Of a stretch of 12,417 bases of DNA, positions 1-8,235 are shown in pieces. Origin of the DNA: Salinibacterium sp. (GTDB lineage Bacteria; Actinomycetota; Actinomycetes; Actinomycetales; Microbacteriaceae); contig SCSV01000153.1 of the NCBI GenBank assembly GCA_004297555.1, positions 1 to 12,417 of the forward strand, given 5' to 3'. Numbering within the stretch: position 1 is the stretch's first letter; every line of letters starts with the position of its first letter. The notes under the pieces are model-generated. The model was not told the DNA's origin. It was given only the letters and a program-made list of their open reading frames with translations, and searched no databases. Made by a program: the position numbers and the translations under genes.

Positions 1-1232
1 GTGAGGTACGACAGAAGGGTCGAGATGGCGTCCTCCAGGTCATCCACTCCCTTGACGACGCCCTCGGTGCCGCGCACCTCGATGGAGCCGGTCGTGAACG
101 CCGGAGCGGTCGGCTTGGCCGGGTTGTCGATGAGCGCTCTCGTGGCGATCTTCGCGGACTCCACGTCTGGCTGGTCGAAGGGGTTGATGCCGAGGATGCG
201 ACCGGCAACGACGGTCGCGTACTCCCAGGTGAGCAGCTGCGCACCCAGCGAGCCGCTGATCTCGATCTCGCCGTCATTGATGCGCTTGGTGTCGTCCCAC
301 CGGCCGACGAGGCGCACGATCTGCAGATCGGGCAAGTTCTCGCTGAGTTCGGGGGAGTCGACGTCGAGCACGACCGGCAGGATGCCCGTGCCGAGCTTGC
401 CCGTCGACTCGGCGATGAGCTGTTCCGCCCAGTCGCCGAAGCCCTTGATGTGGGTGCCGTCGGCGACGATGCCGAGCTTGTCCTTGAGCGGGATGGTTCC
501 GGCGATTGCGGCGCCGAGGATGAGCCCCGGGTTCTCCGGCTCGTCCACCGCGAGGTTGAGCGACATGGCGTCCGCCTCGTCGAGCAGTTCGACGATGTCG
601 ACGCCGGCTAGGCCGGAGGGCACGAGGCCGAATGCGGTGAGGGCGCTGTAGCGACCGCCGACGTTCGGGTCGGCGTTGAAGACGCGGTAGCCGGTGGCCC
701 GAGCCGCGACATCGAGGGGCGAACCCGGGTCGGTCACGACGATGATGCGCTCGAGCGGGTCGATGCCGGCGTCGCTGAAGAACTTCTCGTAGATGCGCTT
801 CTGGCTGTCGGTCTCCACGGTCGAACCCGACTTCGAGGAGATCACGACGGCGGTCGAAGCGAGGCGGTCGCCGAGTGCGGCGAGCACCTGGCCCGGGTCG
901 GTCGAGTCGAGCACGGTCAGGTGCACACCGTGCGTGTTCGCGATGACCTCGGGCGCGAGCGAGGATCCGCCCATTCCGCCGAGCACGATGTGGTCGACGC
1001 CCGCGGCGCGCAGCTTGTCGCGCAGATCGAGGATGTCGTCGACCATCGGGCGGGATACCGCTACCGCTTCGACCCAGCCGAGGCGGATCGAGGACTCGGC
1101 CTCGGCATCCGTGCCCCACAGGGTGGCGTCGCCGCCGGTGATGCGGCTCGCCACGAGGTCGCTGACGAGCTGCGGAACGATCCGGTCGACTGCTTCAGCA
1201 GCTGCCCCGGACACCGCGATGCTGAGGCTCAC
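1..1232 (-). CDS. pgi: Glucose-6-phosphate isomerase, 3' end missing
   Basis: Interconverts glucose-6-phosphate and fructose-6-phosphate in the cytosol, linking glycolysis to the pentose phosphate pathway. About 410 codons are visible and the C-terminus lies beyond the left edge. Reading the minus strand I see HIVLGGMGGSSLAPE near residues 80-92 and ISSKSGSTVET near 128-138 (the sugar-phosphate-binding SIS fold), DPNVGGRYSALT near 187-198 (matches the classic PGI signature G-G-R-[FY]-S), and GTHIKGFGDWAEQLIAE near 255-272, which carries the conserved region with the catalytic Glu. The start is GTG at 1232, with GAGG 7 nt upstream (1240-1243). It overlaps the tal stop in a GTGA, so translation is probably coupled to tal. 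The N-terminus reads VSLSIAVSGAAAEAV. In related actinobacteria zwf, opcA and pgl often follow; that part is not visible here. Confidence 0.93.
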   Translation of the reverse strand, partial: MSLSIAVSGAAAEAVDRIVPQLVSDLVASRITGGDATLWGTDAEAESSIRLGWVEAVAVSRPMVDDILDLRDKLRAAGVDHIVLGGMGGSSLAPEVIANTHGVHLTVLDSTDPGQVLAALGDRLASTAVVISSKSGSTVETDSQKRIYEKFFSDAGIDPLERIIVVTDPGSPLDVAARATGYRVFNADPNVGGRYSALTAFGLVPSGLAGVDIVELLDEADAMSLNLAVDEPENPGLILGAAIAGTIPLKDKLGIVADGTHIKGFGDWAEQLIAESTGKLGTGILPVVLDVDSPELSENLPDLQIVRLVGRWDDTKRINDGEIEISGSLGAQLLTWEYATVVAGRILGINPFDQPDVESAKIATRALIDNPAKPTAPAFTTGSIEVRGTEGVVKGVDDLEDAISTLLSYL

Positions 1233-2341
1233 TTGGCGGCCTCGAGTGCCGCGGTCACGGTGTCCAGCAGCTCGTTCCAGGAGACCGTGAATTTCTCCAC
1301 GCCCTCCTTCTCGAGCAGCGCGGTCACGTCGTCGTAGGAGACGCTGATCGCTTCGAGAGCGTCGAGCGTGGCGCGGGCCGAGGCGTACTCGCCGGTCACG
1401 GCGTCGCCGCTGATCACACCGTGGTCGAAGGTGGCCTCAAGGGTCTTCTCCGGCATGGTGTTGACGGTCTCGGGCACAGCGAGCTCGGTCACGTAAAGCG
1501 TGTCGGGCAGGCTCGGGTCTTTGACGCCCGTGGAGGCCCAGAGCGGGCGCTGCTTGTTGGCGCCGGCCGCGAGCAGCGCCTTGGCGCGGTCGCTCGCGAA
1601 CTCCTGCTCGTAGACCTGGTACGCGAGTCGCGCGTTGGCGACGCCCGCCTTGCTCTTGAGCGCCGCGGCCTCGGGGGTGCCGATCGCGTCGAGGCGCTTG
1701 TCGATCTCGGTGTCGACGCGCGAGACGAAGAAGGACGCAACCGAGCGGATGCCCGACAGGTCGATTCCCGCAGCCTTAGCCTGCTCGAGACCGGCGAGAT
1801 AGGCCGCGATCACCTGGCGGTGGCGCTCGAGGCTGAAGATCAGGGTGACGTTGACGCTGATGCCCAGTGCGGTCAGCGCGGTGATCGCGTCGAGACCCTC
1901 GAGGGTGGCCGGAACCTTGATCATGACGTTCTTGTGCGCGACCTTGGCGTGCAACTGCTTGCCCTGCTCGATCGTGCCCGCGGTGTCGTGCGCGAGCCCC
2001 GGTTCGACCTCGATCGAGACGCGGCCGTCCTGGCCGCCCGTCGCGTCATAGGTGGCGCGGAAGATCTCGCAGGCTTCGCCCACGTCGTGCGTAGTGATCT
2101 CGAACACGGCCTCGGCGACACTCTTGCCCGCCTTGGCGAGTTCGGCGACCTGGCCGTCGTAGGCGTGGCCCTTGGCGAGCGCGTTCGCGAAGATCGTCGG
2201 GTTGGTGGTGATGCCGACGACATTGCGCTCGGCGATCAGCTGCTGCAATCCGCCGGAGAGGATGCGCTCACGGGAAAGGTCGTCGAGCCAAATGCTCACG
2301 CCCAATTTGGAGAGGGCGGCGGTGGGGGTTTGGGTGCTCAT
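1229..2341 (-). CDS. tal: Transaldolase
   Basis: Transfers a dihydroxyacetone unit between sedoheptulose-7-phosphate and glyceraldehyde-3-phosphate, giving erythrose-4-phosphate and fructose-6-phosphate (non-oxidative pentose phosphate pathway, cytosol). At 370 residues it is the longer actinobacterial type. Visible family features are SIWLDDLSR (residues 16-24, the catalytic Asp region), GITTNPTIF (43-51), NVMIKVPAT (138-146) with Lys142 as the expected Schiff-base lysine, NVTLIFS (164-170) and SVASFFVSRVD (200-210). The ATG start is preceded by AAGGAAG (2346-2352), a good ribosome site that overlaps the tkt stop codon. The gap to tkt is only 9 nt, so both lie on one transcript. At the other end its TGA overlaps the pgi GTG by 4 nt. 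Confidence 0.95.
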   Translation of the reverse strand: MSTQTPTAALSKLGVSIWLDDLSRERILSGGLQQLIAERNVVGITTNPTIFANALAKGHAYDGQVAELAKAGKSVAEAVFEITTHDVGEACEIFRATYDATGGQDGRVSIEVEPGLAHDTAGTIEQGKQLHAKVAHKNVMIKVPATLEGLDAITALTALGISVNVTLIFSLERHRQVIAAYLAGLEQAKAAGIDLSGIRSVASFFVSRVDTEIDKRLDAIGTPEAAALKSKAGVANARLAYQVYEQEFASDRAKALLAAGANKQRPLWASTGVKDPSLPDTLYVTELAVPETVNTMPEKTLEATFDHGVISGDAVTGEYASARATLDALEAISVSYDDVTALLEKEGVEKFTVSWNELLDTVTAALEAAK

Positions 2342-2350
2342 ATTTCTTCC

Positions 2351-4459
2351 TTAGTTGGCCATCGTTGCGACGGCGGAGAGTGACTCGCGAGCGGCAGCAA
2401 GGGCCGCCTCGGTGGTGATCCCGAACTCGCGGAACAGAGTCTTGTAATCGGCGGATGCCCCGAAGTGCTCGATCGAGACCGATCGGCCGCCGTCGCCGAC
2501 GTAGCGGGCCCAGCTCAGGTTTGTGCCCGCTTCGATGGAGACACGCGCCTTGATCGCGCTCGGCAGCACGGACTCGCGGTAGGCGGCATCCTGCTCCTCG
2601 AACCATTCGAGGCTCGGGGCGGAGACGACGCGGGCGTTGATGCCCTCGCCGCGCAATACCTCGCGCGCTTCGACAGCGATCTGCACTTCGGAACCCGTCG
2701 CGATGAAGATCACGTCGGGCTCGCCGCCCGGGGCTTCGGCGAGCACGTAAGCACCGCGTGCCACGTGCTTGGCCGACGCGAACGTGTCGCCGACGGCGAC
2801 GTCGTCGCCGCGGTCGAACACCGGGATGTTCTGGCGAGTGAGTGCGATTCCGGTTGGGCCGTTGCGGCGCTCAAGGATCGTCTTCCAGGCCCAGGCTACC
2901 TCGTTGGCGTCACCGGGGCGCACCATGTCGAGACCGGGAATCGCGCGCAGGGTGGCGAGCTGCTCGATCGGCTGGTGGGTCGGTCCGTCTTCGCCGAGTG
3001 CGACTGAGTCGTGCGTCCAGACGAAGATCGATGGCACCTTCATGAGCGCGGCAAGTCGCACCGCGGGGCGCATGTAGTCGCTGAAGATCAGGAACGTGCC
3101 ACCGAAGGCACGAGTGTTGCCGTGCAGCACGATGCCGTTGAGGATCGCCGCCATCGCGTGCTCGCGAATACCGAAGTGCAGCACGCGACCGTAGGGGTTG
3201 CCCGTCCACTCGTGCGTCGAGTGCTCGCTCGGCACAAACGACGCTGCGCCCTCGATGGTGGTGAGGTTCGATTCGGCGAGGTCGGCAGAGCCGCCCCAGA
3301 GTTCCGGGATGACCGCGCCGAGCGCGCCGAGTACCTTGCCGCTCGCAGCGCGAGTGGAGACATCCTTGCCGGCTTCGAATACCGGGAGAGCCTCTTCGAC
3401 GCCCTCCGGCAGAGCGCCGGTGAGGATGCGCTCCAGGAGCGTGGCGCGCTCCGGGTTGGCGGCAGCCCAGGCGTCGAAGGCCTTGTTCCACTCCTCGTGG
3501 GTGGTCTTGCCGCGCTCCACCGCTTTGCGGGTGTGGGCGATGACCTCGGGGTCGACCTCGAAGGTCTGCTCCGGATCAAAGCCGAGCACGCGCTTCGTGG
3601 CGGCGAGTTCGTCAGCACCGAGAGCGGAACCGTGGATCTTGCCCGAGTTCTGCTTGTGCGGAGCGGGCCAGCCGATGATCGTGCGCAAAATGATGAGCGA
3701 GGGCTTGTCGATGACGCCCTTGGCGCGCTCGATGGCGTCGTGCAGTTCCTGAACGTCTTCGTTGTAGACGCCGGTCTTCTTCCAGTCGACGGTCTGCACG
3801 TGCCAGTGGTACGACTCGTAGCGCGCCTTCACGTCTTCGGTGAAGGCGATGTTGGTGTCGTCCTCGATAGAGATCTGGTTGGAGTCGTAGATCGCGATCA
3901 GGTTGCCGAGCTTCTGGTGGCCGGCGAGCGAGGAGGCCTCGCTCGAGACGCCCTCTTGCAGGTCGCCGTCGCCGGCGATCGTGTAGATGAAGTGGTCGAA
4001 CGGGCTCGTGCCGGCGTCAGCATCCGGGTCGAAGAGGCCGCGCTCGTAGCGGGCCGCGTAGGCGAAGCCCACCGCGGAGGAGATGCCCTGGCCGAGCGGG
4101 CCGGTCGTGATCTCGACGCCGTCGGTGTGGCCGTACTCCGGGTGGCCGGGGGTCTTCGATCCCCAGGTGCGCAGCGCCTTGAGGTCGTCGAGTTCGAGGC
4201 CGTAGCCGCCGAAGTAGAGCTGCACGTACTGGGTGAGCGAGCTGTGGCCGGCCGACAGGATGAAGCGGTCGCGACCGATCCAGTCATTGTCGCTCGGGTC
4301 GCGACGCATGACCTTCTGGAAGAGCAGGTAGGCGGCGGGAGCAAGGCTCATGGCAGTGCCGGGATGCCCATTGCCAACCTTCTCGACCGCATCCGCCGCG
4401 AGAATGCGGGCGGTGTCTACTGCTTTGTTGTCAATGGGATCCCATTGGAGCGTTGCCAC
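2351..4459 (-). CDS. tkt: Transketolase
   Basis: Thiamine-diphosphate enzyme that moves two-carbon units between ketose and aldose phosphates. It is 702 residues, usual for the family. The order is an N-terminal ThDP-binding domain with GHPG (31-34), AGHSS (70-74), GDGDLQEG (163-170) and the closing Asn194 of the ThDP motif; then the pyrimidine-binding domain with GGSADLAESN (389-398) and FGIREHAM (429-436), where Glu433 is the catalytic Glu that activates ThDP; then a C-terminal domain with IATGSEVQIAVEA. The start is GTG at 4459. AGAGAGG lies about 12 nt upstream, a rather long spacing, but no better in-frame start exists and MATLQWDPIDNKAVDTARILAADAV is a normal N-terminus. It is the first gene of tkt-tal-pgi and is divergent from ctaB. 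The probable promoter at 4623-4628 implies a leader of about 155 nt. Confidence 0.95.
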   Translation of the reverse strand: MATLQWDPIDNKAVDTARILAADAVEKVGNGHPGTAMSLAPAAYLLFQKVMRRDPSDNDWIGRDRFILSAGHSSLTQYVQLYFGGYGLELDDLKALRTWGSKTPGHPEYGHTDGVEITTGPLGQGISSAVGFAYAARYERGLFDPDADAGTSPFDHFIYTIAGDGDLQEGVSSEASSLAGHQKLGNLIAIYDSNQISIEDDTNIAFTEDVKARYESYHWHVQTVDWKKTGVYNEDVQELHDAIERAKGVIDKPSLIILRTIIGWPAPHKQNSGKIHGSALGADELAATKRVLGFDPEQTFEVDPEVIAHTRKAVERGKTTHEEWNKAFDAWAAANPERATLLERILTGALPEGVEEALPVFEAGKDVSTRAASGKVLGALGAVIPELWGGSADLAESNLTTIEGAASFVPSEHSTHEWTGNPYGRVLHFGIREHAMAAILNGIVLHGNTRAFGGTFLIFSDYMRPAVRLAALMKVPSIFVWTHDSVALGEDGPTHQPIEQLATLRAIPGLDMVRPGDANEVAWAWKTILERRNGPTGIALTRQNIPVFDRGDDVAVGDTFASAKHVARGAYVLAEAPGGEPDVIFIATGSEVQIAVEAREVLRGEGINARVVSAPSLEWFEEQDAAYRESVLPSAIKARVSIEAGTNLSWARYVGDGGRSVSIEHFGASADYKTLFREFGITTEAALAAARESLSAVATMAN

Positions 4460-4487
4460 GTGAATTGATGACCTCTCTGCAAACGCG

Positions 4488-4578
4488 CCGTACGGACCGT
4501 TCCGGGACGCGGGAACTACGCCGGCCGCGAAACGTCATCGGCTCTGTCGAAGGCAGCCAAGATTCTCTCAGATGAGAA
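4488..4578 (-). promoter_or_regulatory. tkt leader region with short dyads
   Basis: Part of the tkt/ctaB divergent intergenic stretch (4460-4706), which contains no gene I can support. I see several small inverted repeats: CCGTACGG (4488-4495), ACGG-A-CCGT (4492-4500), GTTCC-N8-GGAAC (4499-4516) and TTCTC-N6-GAGAA (4563-4578). If tkt transcription starts near 4616, all lie in the untranslated leader and could be operators or RNA stems. Each is short enough to occur by chance, and no regulator can be assigned. Confidence 0.3.
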
Positions 4579-4596
4579 GTGAGGGATTTTGGCCGG

Positions 4597-4651
4597 ATTG
4601 CCGTCGATTGGCAGGCAATTCAAGTATAGGGAAGTCGGGCCTCCGATTGCC
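4597..4651. repeat. ATTGCC / GGCAAT repeats in the divergent promoter
   Basis: The hexamer ATTGCC occurs at 4597-4602 and again at 4646-4651, with its inverted copy GGCAAT at 4614-4619 and a near copy ATTGGC at 4607-4612. They flank the probable tkt -10 element (4623-4628). Clustered half-sites of this kind could bind a regulator of tkt or ctaB. This is a by-eye pattern and may be chance. Confidence 0.25.
4623..4628 (-). promoter_or_regulatory. Probable -10 element of the tkt operon
   Basis: Read on the minus strand this is TATACT, close to the sigma-70/SigA consensus TATAAT and the best -10 in the divergent region. The hexamer 17 bp upstream (GGCAAT on the minus strand) is a poor -35, so an activator or a -10-dominated promoter would be needed. 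Transcription would start near 4616. Confidence 0.45.
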
Positions 4652-4693
4652 CTCTCACGGCTTCGGGCGCGCTGTGAGGTCGCTCGCCGCGTT

Positions 4694-4699
4694 TAGAAT
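4694..4699 (+). promoter_or_regulatory. Probable -10 element of ctaB (leaderless)
   Basis: TAGAAT fits the actinobacterial -10 pattern TANNNT and lies exactly 7 nt before the ctaB ATG (4707). Transcription would therefore start at or next to the A of the start codon, and no ribosome-binding site is seen before it. That is the usual arrangement of a leaderless actinobacterial mRNA. No convincing -35 is visible. Confidence 0.5.
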
Positions 4700-4706
4700 C
4701 GACTCC

Positions 4707-5636
4707 ATGGTGGCCGTGATTCAGACCGATGCGCCACCGTCGACCCCGCGAATCCTGCGCAAGGTCAAAGCCTACGTCGCCCTGACGAAGCCGCGCGTGA
4801 TCGAGCTTCTGCTCGTCACGACGGCACCGGTGATGATTCTCGCGGCCAAGGGCATCCCGAATCTCTGGCTTGTACTCGCGACCCTCGTGGGCGGCGCGCT
4901 CAGCGCGAGTTCGGCGAACGCCTTCAACTGCTACATCGACCGCGATATCGACCGGGTGATGAACCGCACCAAGTCCCGGCCGCTCGTCACGGGGGAGTTG
5001 CGCGATGGCGAGGCGCTCGCCTTCGCCTGGCTGAGCGGAGTGGCATCCATTCTTCTGCTCGGGATGCTCGTCAACTGGCTCGCCGCGGCGCTCTCGCTTG
5101 CCGCAATTCTGTTCTACGTGTTCGTGTACACCCTGCTGCTCAAGCGCCGCACTCCGCAGAACATCGTGTGGGGCGGCGCGGCGGGTTGCATGCCCGTGCT
5201 CATCGGTTGGGCCGCGGTGACCGGCTCGCTCAATTGGACCCCGGTGATTCTGTTCGGCATCGTCTTTCTCTGGACGCCCCCGCACTACTGGCCGCTCTCA
5301 ATGAAGTACCGCGCCGACTACCAGTCGGTCGACGTGCCGATGCTCGCCGTCGTTCGCGGCCGCAGTGTGGTCGGCTTGCAGGTGGTGCTCTACGCCTGGG
5401 CGACCGTGGCCTGCTCGCTACTGCTCATCGCCGTCGCGCCGATGGGGCTCGTCTACTCGGCGGTTGCTGTGCTCGGCGGCGCCTGGTTCATCATCGAATC
5501 GCACCGGCTGTACAGCACCGCGATCCGCCACGGCGAAGTGCGGCCGATGCGCGTCTTCCACAGCTCGATCAGCTACCTGACGCTGCTGTTCCTTGCGGTC
5601 GGTATCGACCCGCTGGTTACCGCGCTCGTGCGCTGA
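4707..5636 (+). CDS. ctaB: Protohaem IX farnesyltransferase (haem O synthase)
   Basis: Integral-membrane prenyltransferase of the UbiA family. It joins farnesyl diphosphate to haem B to give haem O, the precursor of haem A for aa3-type cytochrome oxidase. With the ATG at 4707 it has 309 residues, normal for CtaB. The first Asp-rich motif is NCYIDRDID (Asn74, Asp78, Asp82; NxxxDxxxD), followed by MNRTKSRPLVTG. The second conserved loop contains PHYWPLSMKYRADYQSVDVPMLAVVRG. Several hydrophobic helices follow each motif. The open frame continues upstream to 4572, but those 45 extra residues do not look like CtaB, and TAGAAT sits 7 nt before the ATG at 4707, so I take the shorter form. Its 3' end overlaps the convergent GT2 gene by 64 nt. 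ctaA, the next enzyme in the pathway, lies about 5 kb away. Confidence 0.95.
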   Translation: MVAVIQTDAPPSTPRILRKVKAYVALTKPRVIELLLVTTAPVMILAAKGIPNLWLVLATLVGGALSASSANAFNCYIDRDIDRVMNRTKSRPLVTGELRDGEALAFAWLSGVASILLLGMLVNWLAAALSLAAILFYVFVYTLLLKRRTPQNIVWGGAAGCMPVLIGWAAVTGSLNWTPVILFGIVFLWTPPHYWPLSMKYRADYQSVDVPMLAVVRGRSVVGLQVVLYAWATVACSLLLIAVAPMGLVYSAVAVLGGAWFIIESHRLYSTAIRHGEVRPMRVFHSSISYLTLLFLAVGIDPLVTALVR

Positions 5637-6715
5637 GGCGTCAACCCGGGTTCGGGTCGGTACACCACGCGCGAGTGGTACACGAAGCGCAGCACGAAGC
5701 CGATGCCAAGCAGAACTGCTTGAGTCAGGATGCTCGGCACGGCCGTGAGCGCGACGATGGCCCACAGAGCGCCGGTTCGCACTAGCGTCTCAAGTCCGTT
5801 GTAGGTGAACGATTGAGCAAACCGAGTGAGCAAACGACCCTCGGTGCGCAGGTCGTGGAAGACGAACCGCTCGAGGAGCACGAAGTTACCGATGATCGTC
5901 AGCACCGCGGCGATGATCGCGGCGGAAACGTACCAGACGTTGATCGCTTGCAGGGCGGCCATGATCACGAGGTTCGCGACGGCGCCAAGCGCCCCGATCA
6001 CCGCGAAGCCGGAGAGCCGGCCGAACCGTAACAGCGCGAGTTGCCAGAGAAACCAGAAGCCCTCGCGAAGGCTGGCCTTCGACTGACCCGCGTGCCGCTC
6101 GCCGAAAGTGAACGGCGCCTCGGCAACCGTCAGCCGATTGCGCACCAAAATTTCCAGCAGAATCTTGAAGCCGCGGGGCTTCAGCAACGAGAGGTCGACC
6201 GCCTCACGGCGCACGGCGAAGAATCCGCTCATAGGGTCAGCGCAGTCGCGCAAGCGCGTGGGGAACATCGCCCGGGTCACCACTGTCGAGGCCTCGGAAA
6301 TCGCTCGCCGCAGCGGTCCGCTGAGCCCCGTGCTCGAGCCGCCGGGTACGTGCCGCGAACCGACCACGACGTCGGCGCGGGTGTCGGCAGCGCGCTGCAA
6401 CAGCACGGGGATCGCCTCGGGCGGATGCTGCAGGTCGCCATCCATCACGACGCACCACTTGCTCGTCGCGGCAGCGAGACCCTCCGTGACCGCGCCGGCG
6501 AGGCCGCCGTGCGGATGGGTGCGGCGAATCAGGCGGACGGGCATCCGCGCCGACAGCGCAGCATGTTCGATCTGGTGGGCCGTGTCGTCCGTGGAGTCGT
6601 CGACAAAGATGATTTCGAAGGGATCGTGCATCGCCCGCTCGATGCGCGAAACCAGCTCGGCGATATTCGGTGCCTCGTTGTAGGTCGGCACGATGATCGA
6701 TACGTCGGGCATCAT
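5573..6715 (-). CDS. GT2 polyprenyl-phosphate glycosyltransferase fused to a GtrA-like domain
   Basis: Bifunctional-looking membrane protein of 380 residues. Residues 1-220 are a dolichol-phosphate-mannose-synthase-like GT2 domain: SIIVPTYNEAPNI (6-18), FVDDSTDDT (37-45), MDGDLQHPP (91-99, with the metal-binding D92-G-D94), DPMSGFFAVRR (160-170) and ERHAGQSK (206-213). It probably moves a hexose from a nucleotide sugar to polyprenyl phosphate at the inner membrane face. Residues 231-352 hold about four hydrophobic helices with GNFVLLERFVFHD, typical of GtrA-like domains, which are thought to help move the lipid-linked sugar across the membrane. The sugar cannot be told from sequence. The start ATG overlaps the upstream gene stop as ATGA, with GGAG (6724-6727) 8 nt before it. 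The last 20 or so residues are read from the strand opposite the ctaB 3' end and look like an extra tail. Confidence 0.88.
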   Translation of the reverse strand: MMPDVSIIVPTYNEAPNIAELVSRIERAMHDPFEIIFVDDSTDDTAHQIEHAALSARMPVRLIRRTHPHGGLAGAVTEGLAAATSKWCVVMDGDLQHPPEAIPVLLQRAADTRADVVVGSRHVPGGSSTGLSGPLRRAISEASTVVTRAMFPTRLRDCADPMSGFFAVRREAVDLSLLKPRGFKILLEILVRNRLTVAEAPFTFGERHAGQSKASLREGFWFLWQLALLRFGRLSGFAVIGALGAVANLVIMAALQAINVWYVSAAIIAAVLTIIGNFVLLERFVFHDLRTEGRLLTRFAQSFTYNGLETLVRTGALWAIVALTAVPSILTQAVLLGIGFVLRFVYHSRVVYRPEPGLTPQRTSAVTSGSIPTARNSSVR

Positions 6716-8235
6716 GGCTGACGCTCCAAGAGATACACGATCGTGCGGTGCACGAGGTGGCGCGAGGTCACGGCAAAGCCGTCACTCTCGAGAGTGTGCA
6801 GGTCGGCGCCACTGCGTTCGTCGGCGCTGTGGCGTATCACCACGAGCCAGACCCGGTTCACCGATGCGAGTTGCGGACTGGCGTCGGCGACCGGGATGGT
6901 GCTGTCCCACAGGCCAGCACGGGTCGAATACGCCTCGTTCAGTGTGACGTCCTGCACCGCGCTGAAAGAACTCGGGTACAGGTGCATCCCGAGTCGCGGG
7001 CGCAGGCGCCGTGCCGTGGACTCGTCGAACACAATGCCGTCGCCGGCGATCGCGTTCGCCCCGATGTATTCGGCGGTCTGGCGCAGGTCGCTGCCGTGGT
7101 CTTTTGCGAACGGGGTGTGCTCGGCGACGTCGGTGGGCACGGAGAGCAGCACCACGAGCGCGAGCGCGGCGACGCGGAGCCCGGTGCGCGGCAGAATCCA
7201 CGCCCCTGCGGTGATCGCGAGCGCGACGCCCGGTGTGCAGAACGACAGGTACCGGTAGTTGTACGCGGGCGTGAGGGTGTTGAGTGCGAGGAGGGCGAGC
7301 GTCGGGAGCGCGAGCCAAAGCATCCCGAGGTTTACTGCGCTCGCGAGTGGCACCGCGGAGCGGCGGCGCCTGGCCAGTACGACCCCGACCACCGCTGCGG
7401 CAATGAGCGTCCAGGCGATGACCGCAAGGAGCGGATTGCTACCGAACCATTGCACCGCGAGCACACCCGGCGCGTTGGCGTACCCGCGCTTCGCGAGAAA
7501 CGCGATCTGCGCGCGCTGTACGAACCCGAGCGCGACGATCGGCAGCGACAGAACGACCGCGAGAGCGGATGCCCTAGCCCACAGTCGCCACCGCGGTCGG
7601 TACTCCGGTGACGCTGCCACGAAGGCACCGTGCACGAGTATCAGCAGAACGAAGTACAGGAATAGGTACGTGCCGATCGCCATCGTGATCGAGTAGCCGA
7701 GCCAGCCCAGCCGATGGGCGCGCGGGCTCAAGCGGTTCCGGAGCAGGGCAAGCAGCAGCACAGTGACCCAAACGCCGATCGCGGCGGTGAAGGCGTAGGA
7801 GCGGGCATCCTCGGCCATGTAGCTCACTCGCGGGAGGAGCGCGCAGATCGCGGCGGCAACGATCGCGAAGTTGCGGCTCGCGAGAGTGCGGGCGAGCACG
7901 AACGTTCCGGCGACGAGCACCCCGACGGCGAGCGCGCTCGGCAGCCGCACCGAGAGCTCGGAGGCGCCGAACGCGCCAATCCAGAAGTGCAAGAACAGGT
8001 AGTACAAGCCGTGCACGGCATCGACGTGTCCGAGCATCCGGAACAGCGAGGGCAGTGAGCGCTCGGCCGACATGACGCTCGCCGCTTCGTCGCCCCAGAA
8101 CGACGGCACCCAGGAGCCCGCGAACGCGGTCGCGAAGCCGAAGCCGCCGAGCGCGAGAGGCAGCCGCCACCGGGCGGGCGTTGTCCCGTTCTCGAACGCT
8201 GGCGCGGTCTCAAGGGTGGCTGTCACAATTGCCAT
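6712..8235 (-). CDS. GT39/ArnT-like membrane glycosyltransferase
   Basis: Polytopic GT-C-fold protein of 507 residues with roughly eleven hydrophobic segments and a soluble C-terminal tail of about 130 residues. The first helix (about 27-43) is followed by SFWGDEAAS, where Asp49-Glu50 is the acidic pair expected at the start of the first outer loop in GT39/PMT-type enzymes that use polyprenyl-phosphate sugars. HGLYYLFLHFWIGAFG and LSVRLPSALAVG follow, as in this family. It probably transfers the sugar loaded by the overlapping downstream GT2-GtrA protein to an envelope glycan or a protein outside the membrane; the acceptor is unknown. The start is uncertain. An in-frame ATG at 8304 has GAGG 7 nt upstream and would add 23 residues, but their codons (TTT, CCT, GTA, CGA, AAT, TGT) are unlike the rest, so I prefer 8235. 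Confidence 0.82.
   Translation of the reverse strand: MAIVTATLETAPAFENGTTPARWRLPLALGGFGFATAFAGSWVPSFWGDEAASVMSAERSLPSLFRMLGHVDAVHGLYYLFLHFWIGAFGASELSVRLPSALAVGVLVAGTFVLARTLASRNFAIVAAAICALLPRVSYMAEDARSYAFTAAIGVWVTVLLLALLRNRLSPRAHRLGWLGYSITMAIGTYLFLYFVLLILVHGAFVAASPEYRPRWRLWARASALAVVLSLPIVALGFVQRAQIAFLAKRGYANAPGVLAVQWFGSNPLLAVIAWTLIAAAVVGVVLARRRRSAVPLASAVNLGMLWLALPTLALLALNTLTPAYNYRYLSFCTPGVALAITAGAWILPRTGLRVAALALVVLLSVPTDVAEHTPFAKDHGSDLRQTAEYIGANAIAGDGIVFDESTARRLRPRLGMHLYPSSFSAVQDVTLNEAYSTRAGLWDSTIPVADASPQLASVNRVWLVVIRHSADERSGADLHTLESDGFAVTSRHLVHRTIVYLLERQP

Noticed and set aside
3011..4468. Open frame of 485 codons on the plus strand, antisense to tkt
   Set aside because: It mirrors the tkt reading frame in high-GC DNA, its translation is rich in Arg, Val, Gly and Ala with no recognisable domain, and tkt is certain on the other strand. 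The same reasoning removes the long antisense frames at 1421-2383, 6041-6721, 6748-7611 and 11460-12293.
4572..4706. N-terminal extension of ctaB from the ATG at 4572
   Set aside because: The 45 residues do not resemble a CtaB N-terminus, the segment contains the probable promoters of both ctaB and tkt, and TAGAAT is placed for a start at 4707.
5644..5657. Hairpin ACCCG-GGTT-CGGGT just after the ctaB stop as a terminator
   Set aside because: Only 5 bp of stem, no run of T after it, and it lies inside the GT2 coding sequence.
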